Below, one piece after another: positions 7,756 to 20,098 of a DNA stretch of 64,000 bases. The notes beneath the pieces are model-generated. The model was not told the DNA's origin. It was given only the letters and a program-made list of their open reading frames with translations, and did not search any database. Source of the stretch: Volvox africanus (Eukaryota > Chlorophyta > Chlorophyceae > Chlamydomonadales > Volvocaceae); NCBI GenBank assembly GCA_030268105.1, contig BSDZ01000101.1:2542001-2606000 (forward strand). The letters run 5' to 3'. Every line of letters begins with the position of its first letter. Within the stretch, counting starts at the first letter, position 1. A program made the translations under genes and the position numbers.

Positions 7756-10700
7756 TTTACCACCTTTCGTACCAAAGACGACTTAGGAAGTTGCCCGGGA
7801 TGTGGAGGAAGAGAGTGAACGTAGCCGCTGGCCGTCGTTGCGCGCGACTGTGACGGCCCTTTTACCTTCTGTTTTGGGACAAATCGAGCAGGCTATCGAG
7901 CGACGCTTTTCACTTGACGGGCGCACAGGACTAAACCATTTCGACCCGCTGTGTAATTTATTTGCACCGCGTTGCCCTCTTTCTTCCCTCGATTTATCTG
8001 GCCACGTTACTCTATTTATCCCTTCATCTTTCTGTGAGCTGTGCGAGCAGCTTGCCAGGTACAAGAAGTACCACCGTCGAAATCCGGACACTGCAGCTTG
8101 CATATTAATTCCCTCTTTTAGCCAACGTAAAGTGGCGTCCTTGTTGGAAGGTATGCAATGTGTCCTCTGATTCGAGTCGGGCACCGCTTTGTTTAATGGT
8201 GTGGATGTCACGGGTAAACCGACAATGTTGCCTAAACTATCTTATGCTGCTGAAGTTTGGTTTGAGGCCTCTCTTTTGAGTCCTATCAGGTTCGAACCTG
8301 CTATAGGATCACTTTTGCTGTCTGCAGAGTCGACTCCGACAGGGAATCGTGTCCCTATTATCGAAATCGGCCTCGGAGGTCGACTGATGAAGGCGCTCGT
8401 GGATACTGGCGCCAGCGACGACTTCATCTCGGCAAAGGAGGTGAATGCTTTGGGGTTGACCCCTCAGTCGTCTGATTGTGCACAGGTTACCCTCGCTGAT
8501 GGAGGTAAGTATCCCATCATCGGCAGGATCACCCTGAGCCTATCGATAGGCCCTCTGCGTGTTAGGGCCAAGCCGTATGTGCTAGAAGGTCTCTTGGAGA
8601 AGGAACAGTACATTTTGGGTGCCGCGACATTACGACAGTACCGCGCGTGCATCGATATGGAGTCCACCACACTTAGTTTGTGCAAAGGGAACCTATCGAC
8701 TAAGGTACCTTTCCTGTCGTACCAAGATGTCACACCAGAGGAGGGCGGAACTGTTGCGGAGCCTGAGGTTAATTTCGCTTTGGCGGCGATCATCAGCGGA
8801 AATCAAGAACCCAAGCTAATTGGGCGCAAAGAAACTGATCGGATGATAAGGAAAGGCGCCCATGTGTTGCTTGTGAGGCCACGGGTGCAATCGAATGCTA
8901 CCACCACGCAGTCCACCGTGAAGGATCTTGAGGTCGAAGCCCTCCTGCATAAATATGCTGATGTCTTTGGTGACATCCCAGGGCTCCCACCTATGCGGCC
9001 TGTTGACCATACGATCCCTCTTGTGCCCGGAGCACAACCCGTTTCACGACCTATGTACAGGTTAAGCCCGTTGGAGCTAGATGAAGTGAAGCGGCAAGTG
9101 AGGGATCTGCTCGCAAAGGGTATGATTCGGCCCAGCACATCGTCATATTCTGCACCGATATTGTTTGTCGGTAAGAAGGATGGGACGTTGCGCATGTGCA
9201 TTGATTATCAGGGCTTGAATGCGACCAGGATTAAAAATCGCTACCCTTTGCCGTGCGTCGATGACCTGCTCGATAAGCTGAAAGGCTAAGCTTATTTTCC
9301 TCGATTGACCTTCAACAAGGGTATAATCAGGTACGCATTGCTGCCTCTGATATTCCGAAAACCGCTTTTCGGACCCCCTTTGGTCACTTCGAGTACACAG
9401 TCTTGTCGTTTGGACTTACTAATGCGCCCACCACATTTCAAGCAGTGATGGACCGCATGTCCAGACCGTATATTGACAGGTTCGTCGTTTGTTATTTGGA
9501 TGATATTTTAATATATTCCAAGACGCGCGATGAGCACCTGAAGCATCTCGAGCTCGTGCTTGAGGTGATGAAGGTGGAGCAATTGTTTGCTAAACGCGCC
9601 AAATGTTTTTGGGCGCAGCCTCAAGTGGAGTATTTGGGCCACATCGTGTCGGCCACTGGAATAAGGATGTACTCACGGAAAGTAGCTGTGGTTCGTGAGT
9701 GGCCCGCGCCGCAGAACCTCACCGAACTACGCCAGTTCTTAGGGTTCTTTGGGTTTGACCAACTATTTCCGTAAGTTTATCAAAAATTACTCCATTATTG
9801 CGGCCCCGCTTACGAATTTGACGAAGAAAGGAGCTTTTACTTCCCTCGAAGCCTGGACATCCGCGTGTCAGCGGGCACTCGAAGAGCTCAAGCGAATCGT
9901 CGCCGACGACGTTACCCTCTCTTTCCCTGATAACTCGTTGCCATTCCGTGTTGAAGTTATATCGGATGCTTCCTTGCATGGAAGCGGCGCTGTATTGTTG
10001 CAGGAAGGACAACCGATCACCTTCACGAGTAAGAAGTTCTCGGGTGCAGAGACCCAATATACAACCGGAGAACAGGAGCTGTTGGCAGCTCTGCATGCTT
10101 TGAAGGAATGGCGTTGCTACCTCGAGGGCCGCCCTTTTACGCTAAAGACCGATCATTAGCCGCTGACATTCTTGCAGGGTGTCCCCACGCTTAACCGACG
10201 ACAAGCCCGGTGGATGGAATATTTATCTCGTTTCGACTGTACGTTGGAGTATATCACCGGCAGAATTAATATTGCTGACGCCCTCAGTCGACATCCATCA
10301 TTACATGCTGCGGTTTTGGCAGCACCGGTTACTCGTTCACGCAGTCAGGAGGTGCCGATAGCAGTGGATCTCACGCAACGACTTAAGATGGCGTATCAGG
10401 CTGATCCATGGTTTGCCTCACCAAGCAATGTGGAACATTTGCACAAGCGCAACAATTTGTGGATACGGAAGGATGGCTCGACCACACAAATCGTCGTGCC
10501 GAATGACGACGACTTGCCGCACGATATTCTTGCGTGGTTCCACGAGGACCCGTTGGCAGGACATCCTGGAAGTACGCGTCTAGCAGGGCTCGTACGACGC
10601 TCGTTCTGGTGGCCATGCGTGGTGAAGGATGCGGATAACTTCGTGCAGAGGTGCAGTCTATGTCAGCGCAATAAAGCACTATCAGGGCCAGGGGTTATTA

Positions 10701-11416
10701 CCACCTTTACCTATACCAGATGCCCCTTGGGAAAGTGTTTCTATGGACTTCGTAGTCGCGCTGCCCAAAACTGAGGGGGGATATGACTCGGTATTCGTTA
10801 TGGTCGATCGTTTGACCAAGATGGTTCACTTAGCCCCCTGCACCTCGTCTTGCACCGCTGAGCAAACAGCATGATTATTTTTTGATAACGTGGTTCGATT
10901 GCATGGCGTTCCTAAAAATGTGATATCCGATCGCGGCGGTCAATTCACGTCTAAGTTTTGGGAAGTGCTATGGGAGGTTATTCGCATGGTAGGGAACGTA
11001 GCTGTGGACCTATCCCTACCCTCTGACATGAATATCCATCCCACATTTCATATTTCCCTCATCCGTCCTTATCACGGCACGGAGCCCGTTACAAACAACA
11101 CCGATGCCCCTGCAGTAATGGACCCCGGTCCCGAGACCTGGATCGCAGGCAAGCAAAAAGTGTATGATGTTGAGCAAGTATTGGATTATCGGGTTCGCCG
11201 CATAGGTCGACAACGATGAAAGTGGAAGGTGCACGAATATCTGGTCAAGTGGACTGGCTATTCTAGCGAGCATAATTCGTGGGAGCCGATGTGTAACTTC
11301 TCGCCGAAAATGAAGACCCTGTTGGAGGAAGCTCGCCTACGTGCCACGCAGACCCAATGATCTCTGCAGTTGATGCTGTCCGATGCAGTGAGGACGCTGC
11401 ATACGGGAGGGATAGT
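7756..11416 (+). pseudogene. pol: B1 gag end and pol, decayed
   Basis: Continuation of the B element interrupted by A1. The gag stop TAG is at 7783-7785 (as at 31142), but the right arm of the readthrough stem is deleted. Protease with DTGAS (about 8403), reverse transcriptase with YLDD (about 9496), RNase H, integrase and chromodomain are recognisable. Lesions include a frameshift near 8168, a TAA plus one-base loss at 9287 (also in B4), a frameshift near 9740, a TAG near 10157, a TGA at 10872 and another at 11217. About 480 bp of integrase core is lost near 10972. The coding end is followed by the conserved hairpin and GGGAGGGATAG purine tract. Confidence 0.9.
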
Positions 11417-12322
11417 TGTTATATACGGGTTCGATCACCGGTTGCACCGAAATAGGCCCCAATGCATCCGAACATTATGAAGCATAATACAATCATATTA
11501 GCATGATATATTCGAGTATATCTAGCTAATCAGGCATGTCGCATTATCATCTACAACATCGTGCTGTCGGTCAACATGTTTGACTCAAGGCTGATAATTA
11601 ATGCGCAATCTATCCATTGGCATTTTATATCACGTAATAATACTTTAAATAATATTACCTCATTTACGTCATAAACCATACGCGTATGCGAAAATGCGAC
11701 AATCGTGATGGTTGGGTAGGCAACCGAATATCTATATTCGGACCTTCGCAGATTGCATCCATTAATATCACGGATTACGCGAAGAAGGCGATGATCGCGA
11801 TGGTTGGGTTGGCACCAGAATATCGATATTCGGACCATTGCATATTGCATGCGTTGCATTCAATAATATTACGGATGACACGATATTTAGAATAGTGCTA
11901 TGAAGGTACTCACACTTGAGATCGGAATCCAGTGAGACCTGTACTGCGCATTGGTATCACAACGTGATAGGTGCGAGGACGGCCGCCTAGAGACCGAAGT
12001 CGGCTCGTGCTACTTTGGACTAAGTACTCATGTACTTAACATAATCTAATTCGGATATATACGTTTTATGTATTTATATTCGTCCTGAGCTATTCCAGCA
12101 TAGCATCTTCAGCCGGATGATGAACATTGCCTGCGGGGTCTGACGGCCGACTACCAATTTGTAATCGAAGACTATTGTAAGTTGAATCTTTCCTTGCTGT
12201 TGAGTCTTCCGCTGTCATTTTACTCGCATTGAATCGCTTTGCTGTTCGTAAGCACGGTGCGCACGTAGCTAACATCCAGACGTGCAGATTCAGTGCATGA
12301 TCGAAGAATGAAGGATACAACA
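11417..12322 (+). repeat. B1 3' LTR (L2) with internal duplication
   Basis: 906 bp instead of the usual 815. The excess is a tandem duplication of about 92 bp (repeats of GATGGTTGGG at 11707 and 11799) that doubles the block containing the GAATATCGATATTC palindrome. It starts TGTTATATACGGG after the B1 purine tract and ends GGATACAACA. It is followed directly by B-type integrase sequence, as if B1 had inserted into the pol of B2. Confidence 0.9.
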
Positions 12323-13862
12323 CACCGGTTACTCGTTCGTGCAGTCAGCAGGTGCCAATAGCAACGGATCTCGCGCAACGACTCAAGATGGCATAACAGG
12401 CCGATCCATGGTTTGCTTCACCAAGTAATGTGGAATATTTACACAAGTGCAACGATTTATGGCTACGAAAGGATGGCTCGATCACACAAATCGTCGTGCC
12501 CAACGACGACGCTTTGCGCTACGATATTCTTGCACGGTTCCACGAGGACCCGTTGGCAGGACATCCTGGAAGTACACGACTGGCAGAGCTCGTACGACGC
12601 TCGTTCTGGTGGCCGTGCGTGGTGAAGGATGCGGATAACTTCGTGCAAAGGTGCAGTTTTTGTCAGTGCAATAAAGCACTATCCGGTAAGGGCCAGGGTT
12701 TGCTACAACCTTTACCTATACCAGATGCCCCTTGGGAAAGTGTTTCTATGGACTTCGTAGTCGCGCTGCCCAAAACTGAGGGGGGATATGACTCGGTGTT
12801 CGTTATGGTCGATTGTTTGACCAAGATGGTTCACTTAGCCCCCTGCACCTCGTCTTGCACCGCTGAGCAAACAGCATGATTATTTTTTGATAACGTGGTT
12901 CGATTGCATGGCATTCCTAAAAATGTGATATCCGATCGCGGTGGTCAATTCATGTCTAAGTTTTGGGAAGTGCTATGTGAACTCCTCGGTATGCGTGTTC
13001 ATTTGAGCACAGCATATCATCCACAATCCGATGGGCAAACCGAACGCACAAATCGCACGTTGGGCGACATGTTGAGGAATTTTGCGGGACGCACACCCTC
13101 TGTTTGGGATACATTTCTGACTTGGGCAGAATTCACGCTTAACAACGCTGTTAACCGCTCTACAGGTCAAAGCCCTTTCTTTCTGAATTACGGATTCCTT
13201 CCTACGCTACCCGTGTGGCGGGAGTTGGAGATAAATATCCCTGCGGCTAAAACCTTTGCCAAGTCGTTCCTATCCCGCATGACAGACGCGAAGGCATGCT
13301 TGGATGCAGCACAACAACGGACGACGGACTATTATAATAAATCCAAACGGGACGTAACATTTTCCGTGGGACAAATGGTATTATTGAGCACTAAGAACTT
13401 GCGTTCGCTCGCCGACGGTTCCCGTAAATTGTTACCTCGCTGGATTGGGCCATATCCCGTTATTCGCATGGTAGGGAACGTAGCTGTGGAGCTATCCCTA
13501 CCCTCTGACATGAATATTCACTCCACGTTTCATATTTCCCTCATCAGCCCTTATGTAGTAGTGGACCCCGGTCCCGAGACCTGGATCGCAGGCAAGCAAA
13601 AAGTGTATGATGTGGAGCGGATACTGGATTATCGGGTTCGCCGCATAGGTCGACAACGACGAAAGCGGAAAGTGCACGAATATCTGGTCAAGTGGACTGG
13701 CTATTCTAGCGAGCACAACTCTTGGGAGCCGATGCGTAACTTCTCGCCGGAAATGAAGCCCCTGTTGGAGGAAGCTCGCCTACGTGCCACGCAGACCAAA
13801 TGATCTCTGCAGTTGATGCTGTCCGATGCAGCAAGGACGCTGCATACGGGAGGGGGGATAGT
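12323..13862 (+). pseudogene. pol: B2 pol, integrase and chromodomain part
   Basis: Starts abruptly in the integrase N-terminal region (compare 10324 in B1) and runs to the coding end at 13803 and the purine tract. The zinc-binding part, the catalytic core and the chromodomain (to 13803) are present. A TGA at 12877 replaces the Arg codon before LFFDNVV. A small deletion lies before the linker DPGPETW. The upstream half of B2 is not seen next to it and may lie outside the window. Confidence 0.88.
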
Positions 13863-14675
13863 TGTTGTATGCGGGTACGATCACCGGTTGCACCGAAATA
13901 GGCCCCAATGCATTTGAGCATTATAAAGCATAATACAATCATATTAGCATGATATATTCGAGTATATCTAGCTAATTAGGCACGCTGCATCATCATCTAC
14001 GACATTGTGCTGTCGGTCAACATGTTTGACTCAAGGCTGATAATTAATGCGCAATCTATCCATTGGCATTTTATATCACGTAATAATACTTTAAATATTA
14101 TTACCTCATTTACGTCATAAACCATATGCGTATGCAAGAAGGTGACGATCGCAATGGTTGGGTTGGCAACCGAATATCGATATTCGGACCTTTGCATATT
14201 GCATGCGTTGCATCCAATAATATCACGGATTACGCGGTATTTAGAACAGTGCTACAACGGTACTCACACTTGAGATCGGAATCCTGTGAGACCTGTACTG
14301 TGTATCGGTATCACGACGTGATAGGTGCGAGGACGGCCGCCTAGAGACCAAAGTCGGCTCGTGCTACTTTGGACTAAGTACTTGTGTATTTAACTCTATC
14401 TAATTCACATACATACGATATACTTATTTATTATCGGCCTGAGCTATTCTAGCATTCCATCTGCAGCCGAGTGATGAACATTGCCCGCGGGGTCTGACGG
14501 CCGACTACCAATTTGTAAACCAAGACTATTGTAAGTTGGATCTTTCCTTTTTTTTGAGTCTTCTGCTGTCACTTTGCTCGCATTGGATCGCCTTGCTGTT
14601 CGTAAGCTTGGTGCGCACTATCTAACATCCAGACGTGCAGATTCAGTGCATGATTGAAGAAGGAAGGATACAACA
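13863..14675 (+). repeat. L2 LTR shared by two internal regions
   Basis: 813-bp complete L2 LTR. It is preceded by the B2 purine tract, as a 3' LTR should be, and followed by a primer-binding site (TGGTAGCGAGACGG at 14679) and gag leader, as a 5' LTR should be. This LTR-internal-LTR-internal order is expected from recombination between LTRs of two elements. Confidence 0.9.
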
Positions 14676-15140
14676 AATTTGGTAGCGAGACGGTTCGACT
14701 CACGGCTGTCTCATCGTCGCTATTGGGAAGTAGATTCTTGCACGAGCGAACGGCAGCGAGGAGCATCATGGGATAACTTTGTCGGAAAGTCGGTACTATA
14801 TTATCCTCTCCCTGAACTTTTGGTATAACATCCGTCTGTTAATACTAATTGTATTTTCGCCACCCGGAAAGGTCTTAAGTCCACAGAAGGAATTTCTTTG
14901 CCATCATACTCGGAATCGCTTCCCCAATAAGTCGGATATCTGACAGGTCCAGCTACTAAGGATATACTCATTTGAAGGTGACTACTCATTGGTGGATTAC
15001 ATTCTTGCTCGCGTCGGAGTTTACTCGAGCGCGAACGGTATACGAGAGGAAATTCCAAAGGTAGAGTCCTACCTTTATCTCTTTATCCTTTTTAAGGTAC
15101 TAATTGGGATACATGTCGTGTGATCAGTATCCACCAACTA
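14676..15140. other. Leader remnant, then unassigned sequence
   Basis: 14676-14740 is a primer-binding site and gag leader related to 29442-29500. 14741-15140 matches nothing else in the window. It could encode on the minus strand an 85-codon frame (14801-15058) with a PVRYPTYWGSDSEYDG stretch, which I do not recognise. It might be a piece of another mobile element or a filler at a rearrangement next to A2. Confidence 0.6.
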
Positions 15141-15974
15141 TGTTGTACCTCTCCTTCGTGTTTGCTCATAAGTATCTGCGCGTCTGAAAGCTTTCGATGC
15201 CGATGCACGAGCACTTGCAAGTACAGCAAGGCAAGCGTGAGCAAACAGAGACAGTGGAAGACTTCAAGACAGGAAGAGATATAACTTACAGTCTTACAGA
15301 TCGAAGCGGTGCAATGGATGAAATCGCCGTCAGCACCGGAAGCAAGCAATCATCACACTGTGGTGATAAGCGAAGTTTAGGCTTAGCTCGGTCTAAGTAG
15401 AAGCGCGTATAGCAATAATAGTGTAGAACACACGAGTGTTCTCCTGTATCGAATGTCTTATCTTGCTTAGCCGTCCTCACATCTGTTATACTCGTAGCAT
15501 CGCAATGTCGTACGACTCACACTAGGAGGCCGATCCTAAGTGTGACAACCCTACTGCGTATAGGCGATGTCCAAGCATAACAACGTATAAGCCTTTCCGG
15601 CATTCGCATGATGCAAGGGTCCGAATAACGATATTCGGTTGCAAGGCATGTATCGCGACGAGTGCGGCGCTCTCAACGTGTGCTGTAATGAAGTAACATT
15701 ATATCTAATAATATTACTTATCGTTTCGGAGCACGAGCATAATGCGCACTTCAATGATTTGGTATTTCATGCATGCTAGGTGGATTTGCCATGATGCGAT
15801 GTCGTGATGGATAATGACAACATGCCATATGTATATATAAATGTATACGAATACATTTATATCATGCAAGTTCATTCATATGCATTAATCGTTCATGTGT
15901 TCATCAAAACAGCACTTCGCCTTGTAGCATTGCATTCACCTACACATCGGCGGGAAACGAACCGTGGCACAACA
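15141..15974 (-). repeat. A2 3' LTR (L1)
   Basis: 834 bp, reading on the minus strand from TGTTGTGCCACGG (15974) to GTACAACA. It is preceded on that strand by the purine tract ACGGGAGGGAGAATAAT. Confidence 0.92.
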
Positions 15975-16033
15975 ATTATTCTCCCTCCCGTACGCAGCGT
16001 CCTTGCTGCTTCATACAGCATCGACTGCAGGGG

Positions 16034-19000
16034 TCATTGGGCTTGCGTGGCACGTTTGCGGGCTTCTTCAAGCAGAGGCTTCATGTCCTGCGAGAAGTTG
16101 CGTGCCAGTTCCCACGAGTTGTGCTCGCTGGTATACCCTGTCCACTTGACCAAGTACTCGGGTACTGTCCGCTTACGTCGGTGTCGGCCCACACGACGCG
16201 CGCGATAATCTAACACCCGCTCCACATCGTAAAACTTCTGTTTACCAGCGATCCAGGTCGCGGGAACTGGTTCGATCGCTGTGAGGGCATTAGCAGGCTC
16301 AGGGACGGGTTCTGTACCACGATAAGGACGGACAAGCGATACGTGAAATGTGGGGTGAATGGTCATATCAGCGGGCAATGCAAGCTCCACAGCCACATTC
16401 CCAACCATGCGCACGACAGGATACGGGCCAATCCAGCGGGGTAAGAGTTTTCGGGATCCGTCGGCCAAGGAACGCAAGTTCTTGGTGCTTAGCAACACGA
16501 GTTGTCCTTCCGAAAACGTCACATCCTGCTTGGATTTGTTGTAGTATTCCATCGTTCGTTGCTGCGCCGCGTCCAAACACGCCTTCGCGTCTGTAATACG
16601 GGACATAAAAGACTTGGCAAAGATCTTAGCAGCAGGCACGTTCACTTCCAATTCACGCCACACGGGTAGCGCGGGATGAAATCCGTAGTTGAGAAAAAAC
16701 GGACTTTTGCCTGTAGAGCGGTTAACAGCGTTGTTAAGCGCGAATTCTGCCGCAGTCAAATACGTATCCCAAACGAGGGGTGTGCGACCAGCATAATTCG
16801 CAACATATCACCCAACGTGCGGTTTGTGCGTTCGGTTTGACCATCAGTCTGCGGGTGGTACGCCGTGCTCAGGTTGACGCGCATGCCAACTAGCTTGCAG
16901 AGCGCTTCCCAAAACTTAGACGTGAACTGCCCACCGCGGTCCGAGATCACATTATTGGGAACCCCGTGTAACCGAACCACATTGTCGAAAAACAATCGTG
17001 CCGTTTGTTCAGCCGTGCAGGACGATGTGCATGGTGCTAGGTGGACCATCTTAGTCAGGCGATCGACCATTACGAACACCGCATCATATCCCCCCTCAGT
17101 TTTGGGCAGTGCGACTACGAAGTCCATGGAAACACTTTTCCAAGGCGCATCCGGGACAGGCAACGGTTGCAACAACCCATGGCCCTTACCGGACAAAGCC
17201 TTATTGCGCTGGCACAGACTGCATGTCTGTACGAAGTTCGCCGCATCTTTAGCCAAGCGAGACCACCAGAATGAACATTGCACCAACTCGACCAACTGCT
17301 TGCTACCAGGGTGTCCTGCTAACGGGTCCTCGTGGAACCGTGCAAGGATATCGTAGCGTAGCATGTCGTCGTTCGGAACGACGATTTGTGTAGCTGCACC
17401 CTCCGTCCGTAGCCAAAGGCCATTCTGCTTGCGAAGGTTTTCTACATTAGCTGGCTCCGAGAACCAGGCGTTTGCGTTGTAGGCAACCTTCAACTGCTCC
17501 GCGAGGTCCGTCGTGATTGGCACCTCCTCGTTATGCAGTTGCACGACGGGCGCTGCCAAAATTGCAGCGTGTAGTGACGGATGTCGACTGAGAGCATCGG
17601 CAATATTCAATTTACCAGAAATGTACTCCCAGGTGCAGTCGAACCTAGCTAGGTATTCCATCCACCTAGCCTGACGGCGGTTCAACGTCGGAACGCTTTG
17701 CAAAAACGTTAGGGGCTTGTGGTCAGTCTTTAAAGTAAATGGGCGTCCCTCGAGGTAACAGCGCCATTCCTTTAAAGCATGCAGCACTGCCAGAAGCTCC
17801 TGTTCCCCGGTGGTGTAGCGAATCTCCGCACCAGAAAACTTCTTACTCGTGAAGGCGATCGGTCGCCCTTCCTGTAACAATACAGCGCCGCTTCCAAATA
17901 CTGAGGCATCAGACACTACCTCAACACGAAACGGCAACGAGTAATCAGGGAATGCAAGGGTGACATCTTCGGCAACGGTTCACTTGAGCTCTTCGAATGC
18001 CCGCTGGCATTGCGACGTCCACGACTCGAGTGAAACGAAAACACCTTTGCGAGTTAAGTTAGTAAGTGGGGCCGCGATGATGGAATATTTCTCAATGAAC
18101 TTTCGGAAATAATTGGTCAAGCCAAGGAACTTACGCAGCTCCGTGAGGTTCTGAGGCGCGGGCCAATCACGAACCACGGCGACCTTCCGTGGGTCCATCT
18201 TCACACCGGTGGCCGACACAATGTGGCCCAAACATTCCACCTGAGGCTGCGCCCAAAAGCATTTGGCGCGTTTAGCAAACAATTGCTCCCGCCTCATAAC
18301 GTCGAGCACGAGCCGAAGATGCTCCAAGTGCTCCTCGCGCGTCTTAAAATAAACCAAGATGTCATCCAGGTAGCAAACAACGAACCTGTCGATAAACGGC
18401 CTAAACATTCGGTCCATGACCGCCTGAAACGTCGCAGGGGCATTAGTCAAACCAAATGATAGGACCGTATACTCGAAGTGACCGAAGGGCGTCCGAAAAG
18501 CGGTTTTCGGGATATCAGAGGCAGCGATGCAGATCTGATTATAGCCCTGTTGCAAGTCAATCAAGGAAAAATAAGCCGAGCCCTTCAGCTTATCCAACAG
18601 GTCGTCAACGCGTGGCAAAGGGTAGCGATTTTTCACCGTATTCGCATTCAACCCCCGGTAATCGATGCACATGCGCAAGGTCCCATCCTTCTTACCGACA
18701 AACAAAATCGGTGCAGAATACGGGGATGTGCTGGGGCGTATCATACCCTTTGCAAGCAAATCCGTCACCTGGCGCTTCACCTCATCCAGCTCCAATGGAC
18801 TCAACCTGTACATTGGCCGGGCCACAGGCTGCGTTCCAGGCATGAGAGGGATTGTGTGATCAACAGGACGCATAGGTGGCAGCCCGGGGATATCTTTGAA
18901 GACGTCCTCATACTGCGACAGTAGGGCCTCAACCTCAGGATCCACAGAAATCTGCGCGGTGGTGGCACTGCAGCCCACCCGTGGCCTCAAAAGCAGTCCG

Positions 19001-20098
19001 TGGGCACCCTTCCGTAACAAACGGACGGCTTCCTTACGCCCGACTAGCTCCGGTTCAATTCGCGTGGCCATTGCGGTCACAGCGAAATTAACCATAGGCA
19101 CCGCCTCAGCTTCGCCCTCCTTTGGTGTGGCATGTTCGAACGACAGGAAAGGTACCTTAATCGACCGAGTACCCTTGCACATATGCAGGGTTGCGGTCTC
19201 CATGTCAATGCGCGCACGGTACTGTCGTAATGTCGAAGACCCCATTATGTACGGTGCAGTCTCTGCTAAGCCCTGCAGCACGTACGGCCGGGTCACAACA
19301 CGCAAAGGGCCTATGGATAGGCTAAGGGTGATCCTGCCCACGATGGGATGCTTACCCCCGTCAGCAAGGGTAACCTGTGGACAATCAGACGACTCTGGGG
19401 TCAACCCCAGCGCAGTCACCTCTGTGACAGAGATGAAGTCGTCGCTGGCACCGGTGTCAACAAGTGCCTTCAGAGTACGGCCATTCAAACCGATCTGGCC
19501 GGGACACCGGGACACGGTTATCTACGAGCGACTGCCCAGCAGACAACGTCAGTGCACTTAGGGCGGGTCCGTTACCTACGGCACCCTCATCAGGAGCTTC
19601 GTACCAAACGTCAACCGAGTAGGATATCCCTGGCCACGGAGCCAGCATACCCTCCCGATCCACACCATTAAACAAAACGGTGCCTGGCTCAAACCGGTGG
19701 ACACACCGCATACCCCTTAACGATGCCTCTGCCTTGCGCCGACAGAAAGCAGGGAGTAATACACATGCGGCGGTGCCTGGATATTGACGCCTACATCTCC
19801 TATATACGGCCAACTGTTCCGACATCTCACGCAGAGACGAGGGGATGAACAAAACCACCTGGTTAGACAGATCGATAGACGACAGGGGACGGCGTGGTGT
19901 AAACAAATTACACAGCGGATCGAAGCAGAGAAGTCCCGTGCGTCCGTCAAGCGTGATGCGTCGTGCAATGACTCACTCGATGTGTCCAAGTACGCAAGGC
20001 AACAATGCCTTCACGGCTGGCCGTAAGGATGACCACCGACCACGTGTTAGTTCAGAAATCCCGGGCGGTGCCCCCTCCGCAGGAACCCGGGCAAGCCC
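16034..20098 (-). pseudogene. pol: A2 pol, few lesions
   Basis: Nearly complete PR-RT-RNaseH-IN-chromodomain frame. Lesions seen: a frameshift close to 19500, a TGA at 17980-17982 in the RT-RNase H linker (ELK followed by stop, also found in A4 at 58996), and a frameshift near 16790 in integrase. DTGAS, YLDD and the integrase residues are otherwise visible. The readthrough stem downstream of the gag TAG is kept (20085-20091 with 20060-20066). Confidence 0.9.

Noticed and set aside
11417..12322. L2 LTR at 11417-12322 as a solo LTR inserted into one continuous B element
   Set aside because: The sequence before it is a complete B coding end with purine tract, and the sequence after it restarts earlier in integrase, so two B copies are joined here.
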